The notes under the pieces are model-generated. The model searched no databases, was not told the origin of the DNA, and saw nothing but the letters and a program-made list of their open reading frames with translations. A stretch of 64,000 bases of DNA from Oscarella lobularis (lineage: Eukaryota > Porifera > Homoscleromorpha > Homosclerophorida > Oscarellidae), in assembly GCF_947507565.1 (NCBI RefSeq), contig NC_089183.1:930001-994000 (forward strand), written 5' to 3'. How positions within the stretch are numbered: the stretch's first letter is position 1; every line of letters begins with the position of its first letter. Below, piece after piece: positions 22,346 through 36,100 of the stretch. The translations under genes were made by a program, and so were the position numbers.

Positions 22346-25300
22346 ATGGAACTCGTCGCCGTTCTCTTTATTCTGTTTCTAGCGCCGCTTTCGACGATTT
22401 CAAGCGAACCCGGCCTCTTTCCGGAAACGTCGAACGTCGCCGCGGAATTCTCAGCCACGTCGACGTGCGGAAATCCACCGAATCTCTACTGTCCTCCCTA
22501 CAGGCAAACAGCGTTGATAAAATGCCTGACTTGCAATGAAACGTCGGGAGACGACGTCCACCCCGGAGATTTCGCCGTCGACGGCAATTTCTCGACGTTC
22601 TGGCAAGCGACGACGTTCAAAGACGCGCTCAATGAGATGGTGAACGTGAGCGTGAGTCTCGGTGGAAAATTCCAAATCGATCGATCCGTTATTACCTTCA
22701 ATACGTATCGACCCGAGCTCATGATACTCGAAAAGTCGAACAACAACGGAACGACGTGGACGCCTCTTCAATATTACGCGGCCAATTGCGGCAGATTTAC
22801 GACCATTGTCGAGCGAATGCGATCTGAATTGCCCAACGAAAGCGAGAACACGATTGCCTTTTGCATTCAGGAAGATACGCACCTCCAAGACCCCGAAACG
22901 GGGGGAACAGTAACAGGACCTTTGTCTATTTTTTTAACCGTTAATCCGTGTTTTAGGTTACGTTCGATGCAGGGTTTCGGTACGAGACGAATCGATTTGA
23001 CGTCGCACTAGTCGTCGAGCATACTCTCGTTACGAATCTGCGAGCGCGTTTTCTCGACTTGGACACGCGCGGCGACGTTTTCGTGTCGCCCAGCGAGCAA
23101 ACGTTTGCCGGCTATTATTACGCTATCGAAGAGTGGGAAGTCGACGCTCGTTGCTACTGTTACGGCCACTCGAACGAATGCGTCGTCGACGAGTCGAATA
23201 GGGTATACGGAAGAGCGTTTAATAATCAATATTTTTTCTATTTGTTTTTGATTTTGTTAGATAACGGATAAATGCGTGTGTGGTCATAATACGGCTGGAC
23301 CTAACTGCGATCGATGTCTGCCGCTCTTCAACAATAGGCCTTTTCGTCGAGGAAACTCGTCGCACGCGAATCCTTGTGAAGGTGCGTGAGAGAACGATTC
23401 GTATGGCTCTAGAGACTTTATCGTTTTCTGCACTAGCGTGCGAGTGCCACGATCACGCTGATCGCTGTGTGTACGACGAGGCTAAGGGGGTTGGTGTGTG
23501 CGTCGATTGCAAGCACAACACTACGGGCGATTGGTGTGACAGCTGTCTTCCCAACTTCTTCCGCGATCCGACGACAAGTCTAAAAGATTTGCAAGTTTGC
23601 ATAGGTGGGTTCTCCGAGCTAGACAAGCGTTGTACTGTACGCTGCACGAGGCCAAGCTTTCTCTTTACAGAATGCTCCAATTGTGACGGTTTTGGCACGA
23701 AAGCGTGTAACGCGAGCAACTGCATTTGTCACCCAAACGTCGAAGGCGATTTTTGCCGGAACTGTACGTGCGGTTTTGGAAAGATTCAGGACGCGGTGGC
23801 CGGATGCGAATGTAAGAGACAAGGAGGAGAAATCATGCTCAAGTTTTTTTTTCATTTTATTTAGCGTGCGACTGTGATTTGAATGGTACGATATCGTGTT
23901 CGGGAAGTCCGACGACGAGTCGAGTCGTCTGCGATCAAATATCCGGCGAGTGCGCGTGCAAAACGAACGTTATGGGCCCGCGGTGCAATACGTGCAAGGT
24001 ACGGAACAACGTTGGGAAGTAGCGCGTTTATCTGTATTCTGCTCCAGCCTGGATTTCACAGTCTATCGAGCACGAATAGCGACGGTTGCACGGCGTGCGA
24101 CTGTCCGACGCTGACAAGGTCGTCGTCAATATGCGACGTCGATACAGGAGCTTGTTTGTGCTTACCCGGTCTCAACGGATCGCGATGCAACGAAATCCTG
24201 CCCGGGTTTTTCGTTCCCGACATCGAGGGAATTATTTACGAAGGAGAGTTTGCCATTCTATCGGTAAGACGTTGCTACCGCTCCCATGGGCTGATTGGGG
24301 GCTCTAGGGAGCTGAAATTGAACTCAATCCTTCTACGCCGTTTACCGGAAGCGGTTGTTCGCGATTTGGCGACGTTGGCGATAAGGCAGTGTTTGAGATT
24401 CCAGTGCCGCGTCGAACTATTCGCTATCGGCTCGTCCTTCGCTATTCTGTAATATCGTTTGACTTTTTCCTCATTGTTTTAGTATGTGAAGTAATAGGCG
24501 GATGCTGATACCGGCGGAGTTGAAGTTACTGTAACAAGATCAGGAAGTGGCAACTATTCATGCCCCTCAGGCGATTCTGTCAGCGGACAGAACGTGTTGG
24601 ATACTTTATTCACACTTGTAGCATCCAGTGATTTCATTGAAATCCAAGCTGCTGGGACTTGCCTTCAAGCGAGCGATACAATCACTGTTACTGTGTCTCA
24701 TTTGACAGCACCCGCCAATTGGTGTGTGGACTCTGTAAGTTTCGCATTTCGTTTACCGGTAGTACAATAATCCGAACTGTCAATAGGTCGTATTGATTCC
24801 ATTGCAAGCTGACATCCAGGACGTTATAATTGCTTCGTCAGAAGTCGCCTTGGCTGTGTTTTCATTCCCGGGCTGCTATATCCCTAGAACCACCGAATTA
24901 ACTGCACCCACGGGTGACTGCCTGCAGTTCTCTATTGAAGTAACTGCTTGGTTGTTTGGAGGAGCTATCGGTGAGACAACTTAGAATCCCCTCTGCTGTG
25001 AACCGTCAAGGTTTACGCGTAGAATGTGGCTGCTCTCCGAATGGAACGGACCCTACTTCCATTGGAGAATGTGAGCCGTTCAGTGGCGCGTGCACCTGCA
25101 AGAGCAACGTTTTACCGGGAGGAAAATGCGACACGTGCAAGGTACGGGAAGGTGCTCTGTAGTTGGTTGTTATACGAATTTATTTGCTGGGGTTTAGGAT
25201 GAATTTTTTGGATTGAGCACCAGTTTAGCAGATGGCTGTCAAGCCTGTCCGTGTTTGAGTATTACATCAACGTCTTCAGTTTGCAATAAAGAGACTGGTC

Positions 25301-28300
25301 AGTGCTCATGCAAAAGCGGATTGACAGGCCAAACGTGTGATCAAGTCATGTCTGGGTATTTCCTGCCCAATTTGGAAGGCGTCTACTATGAAGGAGAAGA
25401 CGCTCAGCTAATGGTGCTTCTGTTTCTCTAAAGCGTTTTATTGCTTCTGTGCTAGTTTCTTTTTTTTATGTGACAAGGGTCCCAAAGCGGTCACTCCTTC
25501 CGACCCGTCAATGCTGTCTGGCCGTGCGTGCGCCCAATTTGAGGCCGTTGGAGACAGAGCGACGATAAGGCTTCAAGTTCCACTTCAAACGATTCGCTAT
25601 CGCCTTCGTATGCGCTATACGGTAAGTCAATGGCATTTCATACGTTGATATGTACTACATGCTGGAATAGGCTGACGCCGATACTGGAAACGTCGATTTT
25701 ACTGTGACGAGGGTGGGAAACAGCAACTACTCTTGCGGTGCGACGTCAGTCAGCGGACAAAATTTATTTCAAAACGAATTTACGCTGACTTCTACTGCGG
25801 CTGATGTCATTGACATCGCACCCGACCTTTGCCTTGAAGCCAATGACACAGTCATTCTCACGGTTTCGCAAGCAGGCGCACCTTCAGATTGGTGTCTAGA
25901 TGCGGTATTTTATTATTCATTCTCAAACGTAAACTGAGTGAGATTTATAGGCGCTCTTGATGGCGTTGGAATCAGAATTCGGCAGTGATGTTACAAGTAT
26001 CGACATCTTTGTTTTTCCTGGTTGCTATAGCAACAGACTCACTGATCTGGGTCCGCCAAGTAATCCTACATGTGAACCATTCATCGTTCGAGCAGCTGGT
26101 TGGCTATTTGACGGAGCATTCGGTATAGCATCTCCATATTAGATAAAGTTACCTGACGTCGATCTTTTCTAGAATGCGATTGCAGTGCAGATGGAGCAAA
26201 CAATTCTGCCGTCTGTCAGATGTTCGGCGGACAGTGTGACTGCTTTGAGCACGTCAACGAGAGAACGTGTTCGCGTTGCGAATACCAATTCTTTAATCTC
26301 AGCTCGGGAAAGGGATGCGAGGGTGACTTCGAATTGCTCCACTAGATTACGTTGAATTTTTTTATGTCCAGCTTGCAATTGTTTTGAAAATGGGACCAAT
26401 CCTGATTCGCGTTTGGAATGCGATCAGATGGACGGGAGGTGCGAGTGCAAGGCGAACGTGGAGCCGGGCAGCAAATGCACAACCTGCCAAGTAGATAGCG
26501 ACTTCAGATCAACGAACAAAGTAATTATGAATTCTAGGATGAATTCTTTCGATTGCGTGGCGATGATCCCAACGGCTGCACGGCGTGCGGTTGTTCACTT
26601 TTGACGTCAACGAGTCTGACTTGCAACAAGGAAACGGGACAATGTCCTTGCTCTGATGGACTGCAAGGTCGAACGTGTACCGAAATCAGGCCAGGATTTT
26701 ACGTACCCAACTTGGAAGGGATTATTTATGAAGGAGAAGACGCTCTGCTAATGGTGCTTGTGCATTTCTTCTTCCGCCATTGTGTCACTCTTGTTCTCTT
26801 CTCACAGGGTCCTGAAGCCGTCACTCCCTCAAATCCATCTGATATTTCCGGGCGAGCGTGTGCGCAATTTAAGGCTGTTGAAAACGTCGCTTCATTTCAA
26901 CTCAGAGTTCCACTTCAAACGATTCGCTATCGTCTTCGTTTGCGTTATTCAGTAAGTTAATGGCATGTTATGCGCCATTCATTATCTACTATTTGCGCTG
27001 GAACAGGTTGACGCCGACACTGGAATTGTTGATTTTACTGTGACGAGAGAAGGAAACAGCAACTACTCTTGCGGTGCGACTTCAGTCAGCGGACGAAATT
27101 TATTTCAAAACGCGCTTACCCTAACTTCTACTGCGGCGGATGTCATTGACGTCGCACCCGACCTTTGCCTTGAAGCCAATGACACGATCATTTTCACGAT
27201 TACGCAAACAGGGACACCCTCAGATTGGTGTCTTGATGCGGTATTTTATTATTCATTCTCAAACGTAAACTGAGTGAGATTTATAGGCGTTCTTGATGCC
27301 GTTGCAATCTGAATTCGGTAGCGATGTTACAAACAATGACATCTTTGGTTTTCCTGGTTGCTATACCGACAGACTCACTGAGCTGGGTCCGCCAAGGTAT
27401 CCTGCATGTGAACCATTCACTTTTAGAGCGGCTGCTTGGCTATTTGGACGAGCCTTCGGTAAAACTCTATTTAGTTGTACTTGAAAAGTCACTATTTTTC
27501 TTGCTATGCAGAGTGTAGCTGTGACGCGGTTGGCGCAAACGATTCCAACACGTGTGAAGCATTCGGCGGCCAATGTGACTGTTTTGATCGCGTTATTGGG
27601 CGAACCTGCTCAGAGTGTGAACACCAGTTTTTCAACCTCACTTCCGTAGTAGGATGCCAAGGTGGGTTGCTCATAGCCCTACTCGTTTTCTCATCGTACA
27701 ATTTTGCAGCCTGCAACTGTTTTGAAAACGGAACCGATCCGGAGTCGTTCCTCAAATGCAATCAAATGGACGGAACGTGCACTTGCAAGGCCAGCGTGGA
27801 AGGTGACAAGTGCACCGTATGCAAGGTAAACGCTTCTTTTCATTCCATTTAGATCAGAATAACTTGATTTTAATAACTAGGACGGTTTTTTCAACTTGGC
27901 AAGAGACGGCTGCGAGCCCTGCGTTTGTTCTTCAGTGACGACGTCTCCTTTGCTATGTAACAAAGAAACTGGGCAATGCGGATGCAAGCGCGGCTTCCAC
28001 GGTGAAGATTGCGAGCAAGTCTTGCCCTCCTTCTATGTTCCCGGGCTGGAATGGATTATTTACGAAGGAGAAGACGCTCAGCTAATGGTGGGTCGTCTTT
28101 TTTCTTTGTTCACTGTATCACTTTTTTCTCAGGGTCCCAAACCTGTCTCTCCCATCGACTCGTCAATGCTGTCTGGCAGTGCATGCGCCCAGTTTGAGGC
28201 TGTCGGAGACAAAGCGACGATAAGGCTTCAAGTTCCACTTCAAACCATTCGCTATCGCCTTCGTCTGCGTTATTCGGTAAGTTAATTGGCATTTCACATG

Positions 28301-31300
28301 TCAGTATGTACTATGTACCAGATTAGGCTGATGCGGACACTGGAAACGTTGATTTTGCTGTGACGAGAGAGGGAAACAGCAACTACTCTTGCGGTGCGAC
28401 TTCAGTCAGCGGACAAGATTTATTTCAAAACGAATTTACTCTGACTTCTACTGCGATTGATATCATTGATGTCGCACCCGACCTTTGCCTTGAAGCCAGT
28501 GACACAATCATTTTCACGATTACGCAAACAGGCGCACCTTCAGATTGGTGTCTAGATGCGGTATTTTATTATTCATTCTCAAACGCCTAAACGTGTTGAC
28601 TTAGATTAATAGGCGCTCTTGATGCCAGAATTCGGTAGTGATGTTACAAACAATGAGGTCTTTGTTTTTCCTGGTTGCTATGCCGACAGAATCACTGAGC
28701 TAGGTCCGCCAAGTAGTCCTGCATGTGAACCATTCACCGTCCGAGCATCTGGTTGGCTATTCGACGGAACATTTGGTAAAACAATAATCTCACGGACTAG
28801 TTAGAAAGGCTTTAGTCAGTGTCTTGCAGAATGTAACTGTGATTCCGTCGGTGCAAACAATTCTAACTTGTGCGATCCATTCGGCGGTCAGTGTGACTGT
28901 GCTAATAGCGTGATTGGGCGAACTTGTTCAGCGTGCAGTTACAATTCATTCAACGTGACCAGCTCGGGCTGTCAAGGTTAATTAATAGAGTCATTTAATT
29001 AGCAAATAGTATACGCATGTTTTTGTATAGCCTGTGATTGCGTTGAAGCGGGAACCAATCCGTCGCGCCCTTGCGACTCGACAACCGGCGAGTGCCTTTG
29101 CAAGGATAATTTCACTGGAGAAAGATGTCATTTGTGCAAGTCTGGTTTCAAGCGAGAAGTGCTAAATGGCAATGAATCGATTCCGTGCGTTCCTTGCGAG
29201 TGTAACGGTCATTCGTTCGTTTGCCATCCACTAACGGGCGTTTGCATGAACTGCTCGAATAACACCGTGGGCAATTTCTGCGAAGAGTGCGAAGACGGGT
29301 TCTTCGGTGACGCCACGTCTGGCGGTTCTTGCCAAGCGTGCATGTGCAATCGCCCTCTCGGATCGAACAGCATCGTTTGCGACAAAGTAGAACTACTGTA
29401 CCTCATGTGTCTAAAGCTGTGCTAATGCCGATTATGTGTGCATACAGGTGTCTGGTAATTGTTCGTGCCTTGTTGGATTTGTTGGCCGAATCTGTGACGC
29501 CTGCGGAGACGGCTTCTATGATTCGTCTAACGGCTGTCTGGGTAAGACTAAACCGTCAGCGTACTTTGTATATATTGAAACGGCTTTTAGTCTGCAATTG
29601 CTCTGGAGCGGGAACCAATCCAAAGGGCCCATGCAACTCAACAACCGGTGAGTGCGTGTGCAAGGAGAATTTTAGCGGAGAGAAATGCGACCGATGCGCC
29701 GCTTCGTTTTTCAATTACCCCGCGTGCGATCCGTGCGACTGCGACGCGCAGTTCTCCGTCGATTCGACGTGCGACGAGTCCGGCGCGTGTACGTGCAAAA
29801 CCGGCGTCGAAGGAGCTAAATGCGACGGCGGATGTCGTGACGGATATTTTAATCTGACTTCGAACGGCTGCTCGCCGTGCACCTGTTCGTCGGTCGGCAC
29901 CGGCGGCAATTTGACGTGCGATAAGGTGACGGGTCAGTGCGACTGCGTTGACGGCGTCACCGGCGTGACGTGCGATCGGTGCCAAAAGGGATTTTACGGA
30001 TTTGGTCGTTTTTCTGGGATCGCTTGCCGTAATTGTTTCTGTAATGAACATGCCGACGGCTGCTCGTTGAGAGAAATCCCGACTTTGGCGGTTACGTCCA
30101 CGTTTGACGTGGACAATGAAGGCTGGACTTTCCTTTATAACAATGGAGCAAACCGAAACTCGGCCCGTCGCGATCGGTAATGTGAAGTTACTTAGGAATT
30201 CTACTCACGTTCTGTGTTTGACAGGCAAGGTTTTTTGTTCAATTGTTGCTACGAATTTTTTTCTGCTCCTCCCAAGTATCTTGGGAATCAACTCGCATCA
30301 TATGGCCAGCTTTTCACTTTTGATTTAGGTTTGGACTTGCGTTGTGGCGAACCTCCGTTGTCTAATGATAGTGTGAGGCTGAAGGGAGGAAATGTTTCCG
30401 AATTTTTATCTTACTCATTTCCAAGTAACCCTCCAATCGGTAACTACCCAAATATTCCCTCCCAAACATTCACAGTACGTGCAAGAAGAAAGGAAACCTT
30501 GTCTTTTATCACTCAGCTGTTGTAGATTAAAATGATCGAATCAAATTTCTTCTATAAAAGCGACTCCGATAGAGGATCTCATAGACCTGTCACAAAGGAA
30601 GAACTTTTGAATACTCTTGGGGATCTTAAAGAACTGCAAATTTGGATGTACGAAGTATGGATAAAGAGATAAGGGCAAGAGAATGTTTCTAATTAACTGA
30701 ACGGTTTGTGTACTATGTAGGATATCTGTTTCGAGGTTTTACTCGACAATGTAACACTGAACCGAGCGAATGCTACCGAGAACTGCACGTGCAACATTGG
30801 ATACGAGGGGCTCTCCTGTGAGTCGTGCCAAGAAGGCTTCTTTGCTGATGCATCGCACGGCGGTAATTGTCAACCGTGCGACTGCGCGTCGTTTGGGTCG
30901 AATAGCACAATTTGCGACAATGTAAGAAAAGTAACGCGGCGCTCATATGCCTAGTTCTACAGTCGACTGTAGGTAACCGGACTTTGCGATTGCAAAAGGA
31001 GATTTACTGGGAGGCGATGTGACACCGACATTTGCGAGTCGTGCTTCTGCTACGGTCACAGCGACCGTTGCGCGTACGACGAGCAAAGAGGCTGCGTGTG
31101 CGTCGATTGCGAGCACAACACCACCGGCGATCGATGTGAAAAGTGCCTTGCAGACTTTTTCCGTGATCCCGGCAAAGAGCCGAACGATCCGACCGTTTGC
31201 TTGCGTAAGTGTGGGGTATGAAACAGTGTTGCACGAGTTTGAAATGTTTCGGCGCAAAGTAGATGTTAGTGCGAGCTGATTGAATGCGATGAATTGTAGA

Positions 31301-31325
31301 TGCTGAAAATTTGGGCAAAGAGTAA
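22346..31325 (+). CDS. Laminin-like secreted protein, copy A: LN-LE-(IVB)x4-LE-IVA-LE
   Basis: Extracellular-matrix protein built from roughly 35 short exons, likely around 2,000 residues or more. Signal peptide (MELVAVLFILFLAPLST), then a laminin N-terminal (LN) domain: GLFPETSN, TCGNPP, STFWQATTF, RPELMILEKS, NGTTWTPLQYYA. Laminin-EGF repeats follow (CYCYGHSNECV; CVCGHNTAGPNCDRC). Four laminin-beta-type IV modules come next at about 24302-24990, 25485-26120, 26808-27460 and 28133-28775. Each is entered by an EGF ending in a (V/L)P.LEG..YEGE motif, as at the LE/domain IV junction of laminin beta chains. More EGF repeats lead to a laminin IV type A domain (TSTFDVDNEGW, APPKYLGNQLASYGQLFTF; about 30090-30700) and final EGFs ending ...HAENLGKE. 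There is no coiled coil, LG domain or membrane helix, so it cannot enter a normal laminin trimer by itself. It lies tail-to-tail with a FReD gene whose stop is about 115 bp away. Confidence 0.85.
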
Positions 31326-31440
31326 GTGTAGAGTTTTTGCAGTTGTATGTATCATTTGATCGAACCAATTGGTGCGGCTAGGGTAAGTGCGAACTGCGCC
31401 ATGCATTCTGACAAAAGGTAATAACAGACAATTGATGTTT

Positions 31441-32485
31441 CTACAGACGGATTCCAACGGACATTCTTTTCTTTCCCAGATTTTTGGCTCCATTTACATC
31501 AAATGCAATTCCATCATACTTGTTCCTGCCAAAATCCCCGTCTGTTCGGTAATGTGGAGTTGCATAGTCACCACACCAGCTGTTACACTTTTTGTAGCAG
31601 TCTGTGTAGCCGCTCACAAAGTATCCTGGATAAAACCGATTATTTGAATCGTCAGAATTATCACACATCAAAAATTGATAGCGATATTGCGTTGAAGCGG
31701 CGCCATGTCCTGCCCAGAAACCATAGGTATTTCCTGGTACATTGTAGTCTGTGGTTCTTGTGACTATAGATCCATGGGTGTTTTTAGTAAACCAAGCAGA
31801 AAGTCCACCTGCGTCATGGTCAACATAGCGGACTTCTTTGAACTACAGGTAGAAGACAGAGAGTGGATACCGTTTTACATACTTATTGCTACTCCCGGGA
31901 ATGCTACTGCAATCAGCTCTATAGCCACTTGTTCCATACGGCTTTTGTGGATTGTACGTCTTTTCCGTCTTCAATTTCACGGCAGAGTCAGTGGTATAGC
32001 ACATAGTCCAGCCTCCACCAGCCGTCGTCATATCACAATACACCTTTTTAGAAAGAAGGGCTGATCAATGTCGATCTTCTTTTAGCTGTGTTTTCTGACC
32101 TGAAATGCTCCTTGATATAAGGACGAGTCCGGGTTTATCCAATAGACTCCACTGGGCAAATTTGGATCCTTTTGCTTTATGTCTTTGCATGATTTTCCGG
32201 GATTGATTTTTGTATTTCCAGATGCAGAACTTTCGCCCCTAAGCGATCTCCACTCTTTTCCATTGCAGTACATCAGTAGCCCGTCAGAATAATTAAATGC
32301 CACGAATCCTTGAGACGTATCTTTACAAGCTTCATAAAAGAAGACGATTGAATATTACCAGCCGTTTCCAAATTGCACGCTCTGTAACTACGACCGTCAG
32401 CAAGCCAAACACTTTCATTCTTTGCTCCAGCTGCAAAGGCAGCTGCCAGAAGGAAGAAAACACTGCTGCAGGGATGTAAAGTCAA
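31441..32485 (-). pseudogene. Fibrinogen-related (FReD) gene copy A, start codon and a 5' splice site lost
   Basis: Encodes a leader (HPCSSVFFLLAAAFAAGA), a module with GFVAFNYSDGLLMYCNGKEW, and a fibrinogen-like domain (SGVYWINPDSSLYQGAFQ, VYCDMTTAGGGWTMCY, GYRADCSSIP, then NKYDGIAFDVNG and KKRMSVGIRL). At 32483-32485 the codon matching the ATG of copies B and C is TTG, and no in-frame ATG is available nearby. At 31895-31896 the donor after CSSIP reads GG (minus strand) instead of the GT kept in copies C and D, so the last intron should not splice and translation would stop at ...SVFYL. The frame is otherwise clean, so the damage is recent. It could still be used through an alternative start and donor. 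Confidence 0.6.
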
Positions 32486-32520
32486 CTTCAGTTGCCTCAG
32501 CTGGCTCTGTCGAGTAAGAC

Positions 32521-32526
32521 TATATA
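32521..32526 (-). promoter_or_regulatory. TATATA box, FReD copy A
   Basis: TATATA lies about 36 bp upstream of the (lost) start codon. The same motif and spacing are kept in copies B (42432-42437), C (53489-53494) and D (56325-56330). Confidence 0.45.
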
Positions 32527-32635
32527 TCTGCGTCAAGCTCCGGAGACAGACATGTCGCTAAAAACGGCGTAGGGAAACCGATCTATGCTCCGCAATGTCG
32601 TGAATCGTGATATACTGTTTATGCACGCTCATCTG

Positions 32636-33130
32636 CAAAATGTTTGTAACGTAAGCTTTGACAACGATTTTGAATGTATTGAACGTATATCTCTATATAT
32701 AATGTACGAAGCCTGCACATGCGTACACCAGAGCTTTTATCTTCGATGTCAGAGCAAACGAGGATACTGTAAAGTGTTGTTGTTGTTCCACTTGTTCAGA
32801 CCATAGATAAAAAATATTTTTTATCCATGTTCAGTCTATGGTTCAGACTAGGAGAACATTTTTGCCGCGTTACACGCGCTCGTCGCGCATGCTCACTTTG
32901 CTTCTGTATGTTTTGTTCTCATTGACTTTTTCCTGCGTCACAGTGAAATCCTGGACGCCTTCGATCGAACCCCTTCTCGAAGACCGTTTCGGTAGACGGC
33001 AACTCCGCCGTGGGTCTCCACTCAGCGCAGGGGAAAAAACGGTAGACCTAGCTAATCGGTATTCGGCTCTCTTAGCCTCTCTACCTATGTTTTCATACGC
33101 TTGCGTCATACATAACGCGTTCTTATCGCA
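32636..33130 (+). repeat. Duplicate of kinesin 3' end plus laminin promoter (unit B)
   Basis: Starts with the last codons of the kinesin gene (AAAATGTTTGTAACGTAAGC) and continues as a diverged copy of 21876-22345, including the AT-rich palindrome and the sequence up to the laminin ATG. This marks the left boundary of the second duplication unit. Confidence 0.8.
32802..32829. repeat. AT-rich palindrome in laminin B upstream region
   Basis: Homologue of 22036-22064 with one stem mismatch (ATCCATG). A further TTCAGTCTATGGTTCAGAC follows, suggesting slippage at the flanking GTTCAGAC repeat. Confidence 0.65.
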
Positions 33131-36100
33131 ATGGAACTCGTCGCCGTTCTCTTTCTTCTGTTTCTAGGGCCGCTTTCGACGATTTCAAGCGCACCCGGCC
33201 TCTTTCCGGAAACGTCGAACGTCGCAGCGGAATTTTCAGCCACGTCGACGTGCGGAAATCCACCGAATCTCTACTGTCCTCCCTACAGGCAAACAGCGTT
33301 GATAAAATGCCTGACTTGCAATGAAACGGGAGACGACGTTCATCGCGGCGAATTCGCCGTCGACGGCAATTTTTCGACGTTCTGGCAAGCGGCAACGTTC
33401 AAAGACGCGCTCATTGAGATGGTGAACGTGAGCGTGAGTCTCGGGGGAAAATTCCAAGTCGATCGATCCGTTATTACCTTCAATACGTATCGACCCGAGC
33501 TCATGATTCTCGAAAAGTCGAACGACAACGGAACGACGTGGACGCCTCTTCAATATTACGCGGCCAATTGCGGCAGATTTACGAGCATTGTCGAGCGAAT
33601 GCGATCTGAATTGCCCAACGAAAGCGAGAACACGATTGCCTTTTGCATTCAGGAAGACTCGACGCTCCAAGACCCCGAAACGGGGGGAACAGTAACAGAC
33701 TCTTTGTCTATTTTCTTTAGCTAATAGCCGTGTTTTAGGTGACGTACAACGCAACTTCTCGGTACGAGACGAATCGATTTGACGTCGCACTAGTCGTCGA
33801 GCATACTCTCGTTACGAATCTACGAGCGCGTTTTCTCGACTTGGACACGCGCGGCGACGTTTTCGTGTCGCCCAGCGAGCAAACGTTTGCCGCCTATTAT
33901 TACGCTATCGAAGAGTGGGAAGTCGACGCTCGTTGCTACTGTTACGGCCACTCGAACGAATGCGTCGTCGACGAGTCGAATAGGGTATGCGGAAGAGCGT
34001 TTGATTAATCAATATTGTTTCTATTTGTTTTTGATTTCGGCAGATAACGGATAGATGCGTGTGCAGTCATAATACGGCTGGACCTAACTGCGATCGATGT
34101 CTGCCGCTCTTCAACAATAGGCCTTTTCGTCGAGGAAACTCGTCGCACGCGAATCCTTGTGAAGGTGAGAGAACGACTTGTATGGCTCTAGAGACTTTAT
34201 CGTTTTCTGCACTAGCGTGCGAGTGTCACGATCACGCTGATCGTTGCGTGTACGACGAGGCTAAGGGGGTTGGTGTGTGCGTCGATTGCAAGCACAACAC
34301 TACGGGCGATCGGTGTGACAGCTGCCTTCCCAACTTCTTCCGCGATCCGACGAGAAGTCTAAATGATGTGCAAGTTTGCATAGGTGGGTTCTCGGAGCTA
34401 GACAAGCATTGTACTGTACGCTGCACGAGGTCAAGATTTCTCTCTATAGAATGCTCCAATTGCGACGATTTTGGCACGAAAGCGTGTAACGCGAGCGGCT
34501 GCATTTGTCACCCAAACGTTGAAGACGTTTTTTGCCGGAACTGTAGGTGCGGATTTGGAAAGATTCGGGACGCGGTGGCAGGATGCGAGTGTAAGAGAAA
34601 GAGGGAGGAGAACTCACGCTCAAGTTTTTATTTAGTGTGCGACTGTGATTTGAATGGTACGATAGCGTGTTCGGAAAGCCCGACGACGAGTCGAGTCGTC
34701 TGCGATCAAATATCCGGCGCGTGCGCGTGCAAAACCGGCGTCGAAGGAGCTAAATGCGACGGCGGATGTCGTGACGGATATTTTAATCTGACTTCGAACG
34801 GCTGCTCGGCGTGCACCTGTTCGTCGGTCGGCACTGGCGGCAATTTGACGTGCGATAAGGTGACGGGCCAGTGCGACTGCGTTGACGGCGTCACCGGCGT
34901 GAAGTGCGATCGGTGCCAAAAGGGATTTTACGGCTTTGATCCTTTTTCTGGGATCGCTTGCCGTAAGTGTTACTGTAATGCGCATGCTGACGACTGCTCG
35001 TTGAGAGAAATCCCGACTTCGGCGGTTACGTCCACGTTTGAGGTGGACAATGAAGGCTGGACTACCATTCAGAACAGTCAAGCAAACCGATACTCGTCTG
35101 ATCGCGATGGGTAATGTGAACTTAATGAGGAGTTAAAATTCTACTCCTGGACTGTGTTTGACAGGCGAGGATTTTTGCGCGAATGTTGCGACGAATATTT
35201 TGCGGCTCCTCTCAAATATCTTGGGAACCAACGTGCATCATACCGTCAACTTTTGACTTTTGATTATGGTGTGAAATCTTATTGTAGCGACTACTCGTTG
35301 TGCAATACCAGCGATAGTGTAAGACTCAAGGGAGGAAATGTTTCCGACTTTTTATCTTACTCATTTCCAAATATTCCTCCTGTCGGTATTTACCCAAAGA
35401 TTTCTTTCCAAGCATTCACGGTACGTGCAAGAAAAAGAGAGAAAACAAATTCTTAATTGCTCAGCTGTTGCAGATTACAATGATTGAATCAAATTTCTTC
35501 TATAAAAGTGACTCTGATAGAGGATCCCATAGATCAGTCACAAAGGAAGACTTCTTGAATGTTCTTGGGGATCTCGAAGAACTGCAGATAAGGGTCTACG
35601 GAGATTATATTGTACGGAAGAGAGAAATTCGAGAGTACGTTTCTGTTTCTAATTAACTGAGTGGTTTGTGTTTTGTTTAGGCACCCTGTTTCGATGCTTT
35701 TCTCGACAACGTAACACTGAACCGAGCGAATGCTACAGTGAGCTGCTCGTGCAACATTGGATACGAAGGGCTCTTCTGCGAGTCGTGCCAGTCAGGCTTT
35801 TATACTAATGACTCGCACGGCGGCAACTGTCAACCGTGTGGCTGCACGTCGTTTGGGTCAAACAGCACAATTTGCGACAATGTAAGAGTAGCAACGCTGC
35901 ATTCACATTACATGCTCTACAGTCGGCTTTAGGTAACCGGCCTTTGCGCTTGTAAAAGCGGATTTTCTGGAAGGCAATGCGACATTTGCGAGCCGTCACA
36001 GTGCTTCTGCTACGGTCACAGCGACCGTTGCGCGTACGACGAGCAAAGGGGCTGCGTGTGCGTCGATTGCGAGCACAACACCACCGGCGATCGATGTGAA

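Noticed and set aside
22451-22888. Long minus-strand frames opposite the LN exons (also 33236-33790 and 43787-44224)
   Set aside because: They mirror the conserved coding frame of the LN domain, have no signal or domain of their own, and are explained by codon bias on the other strand.
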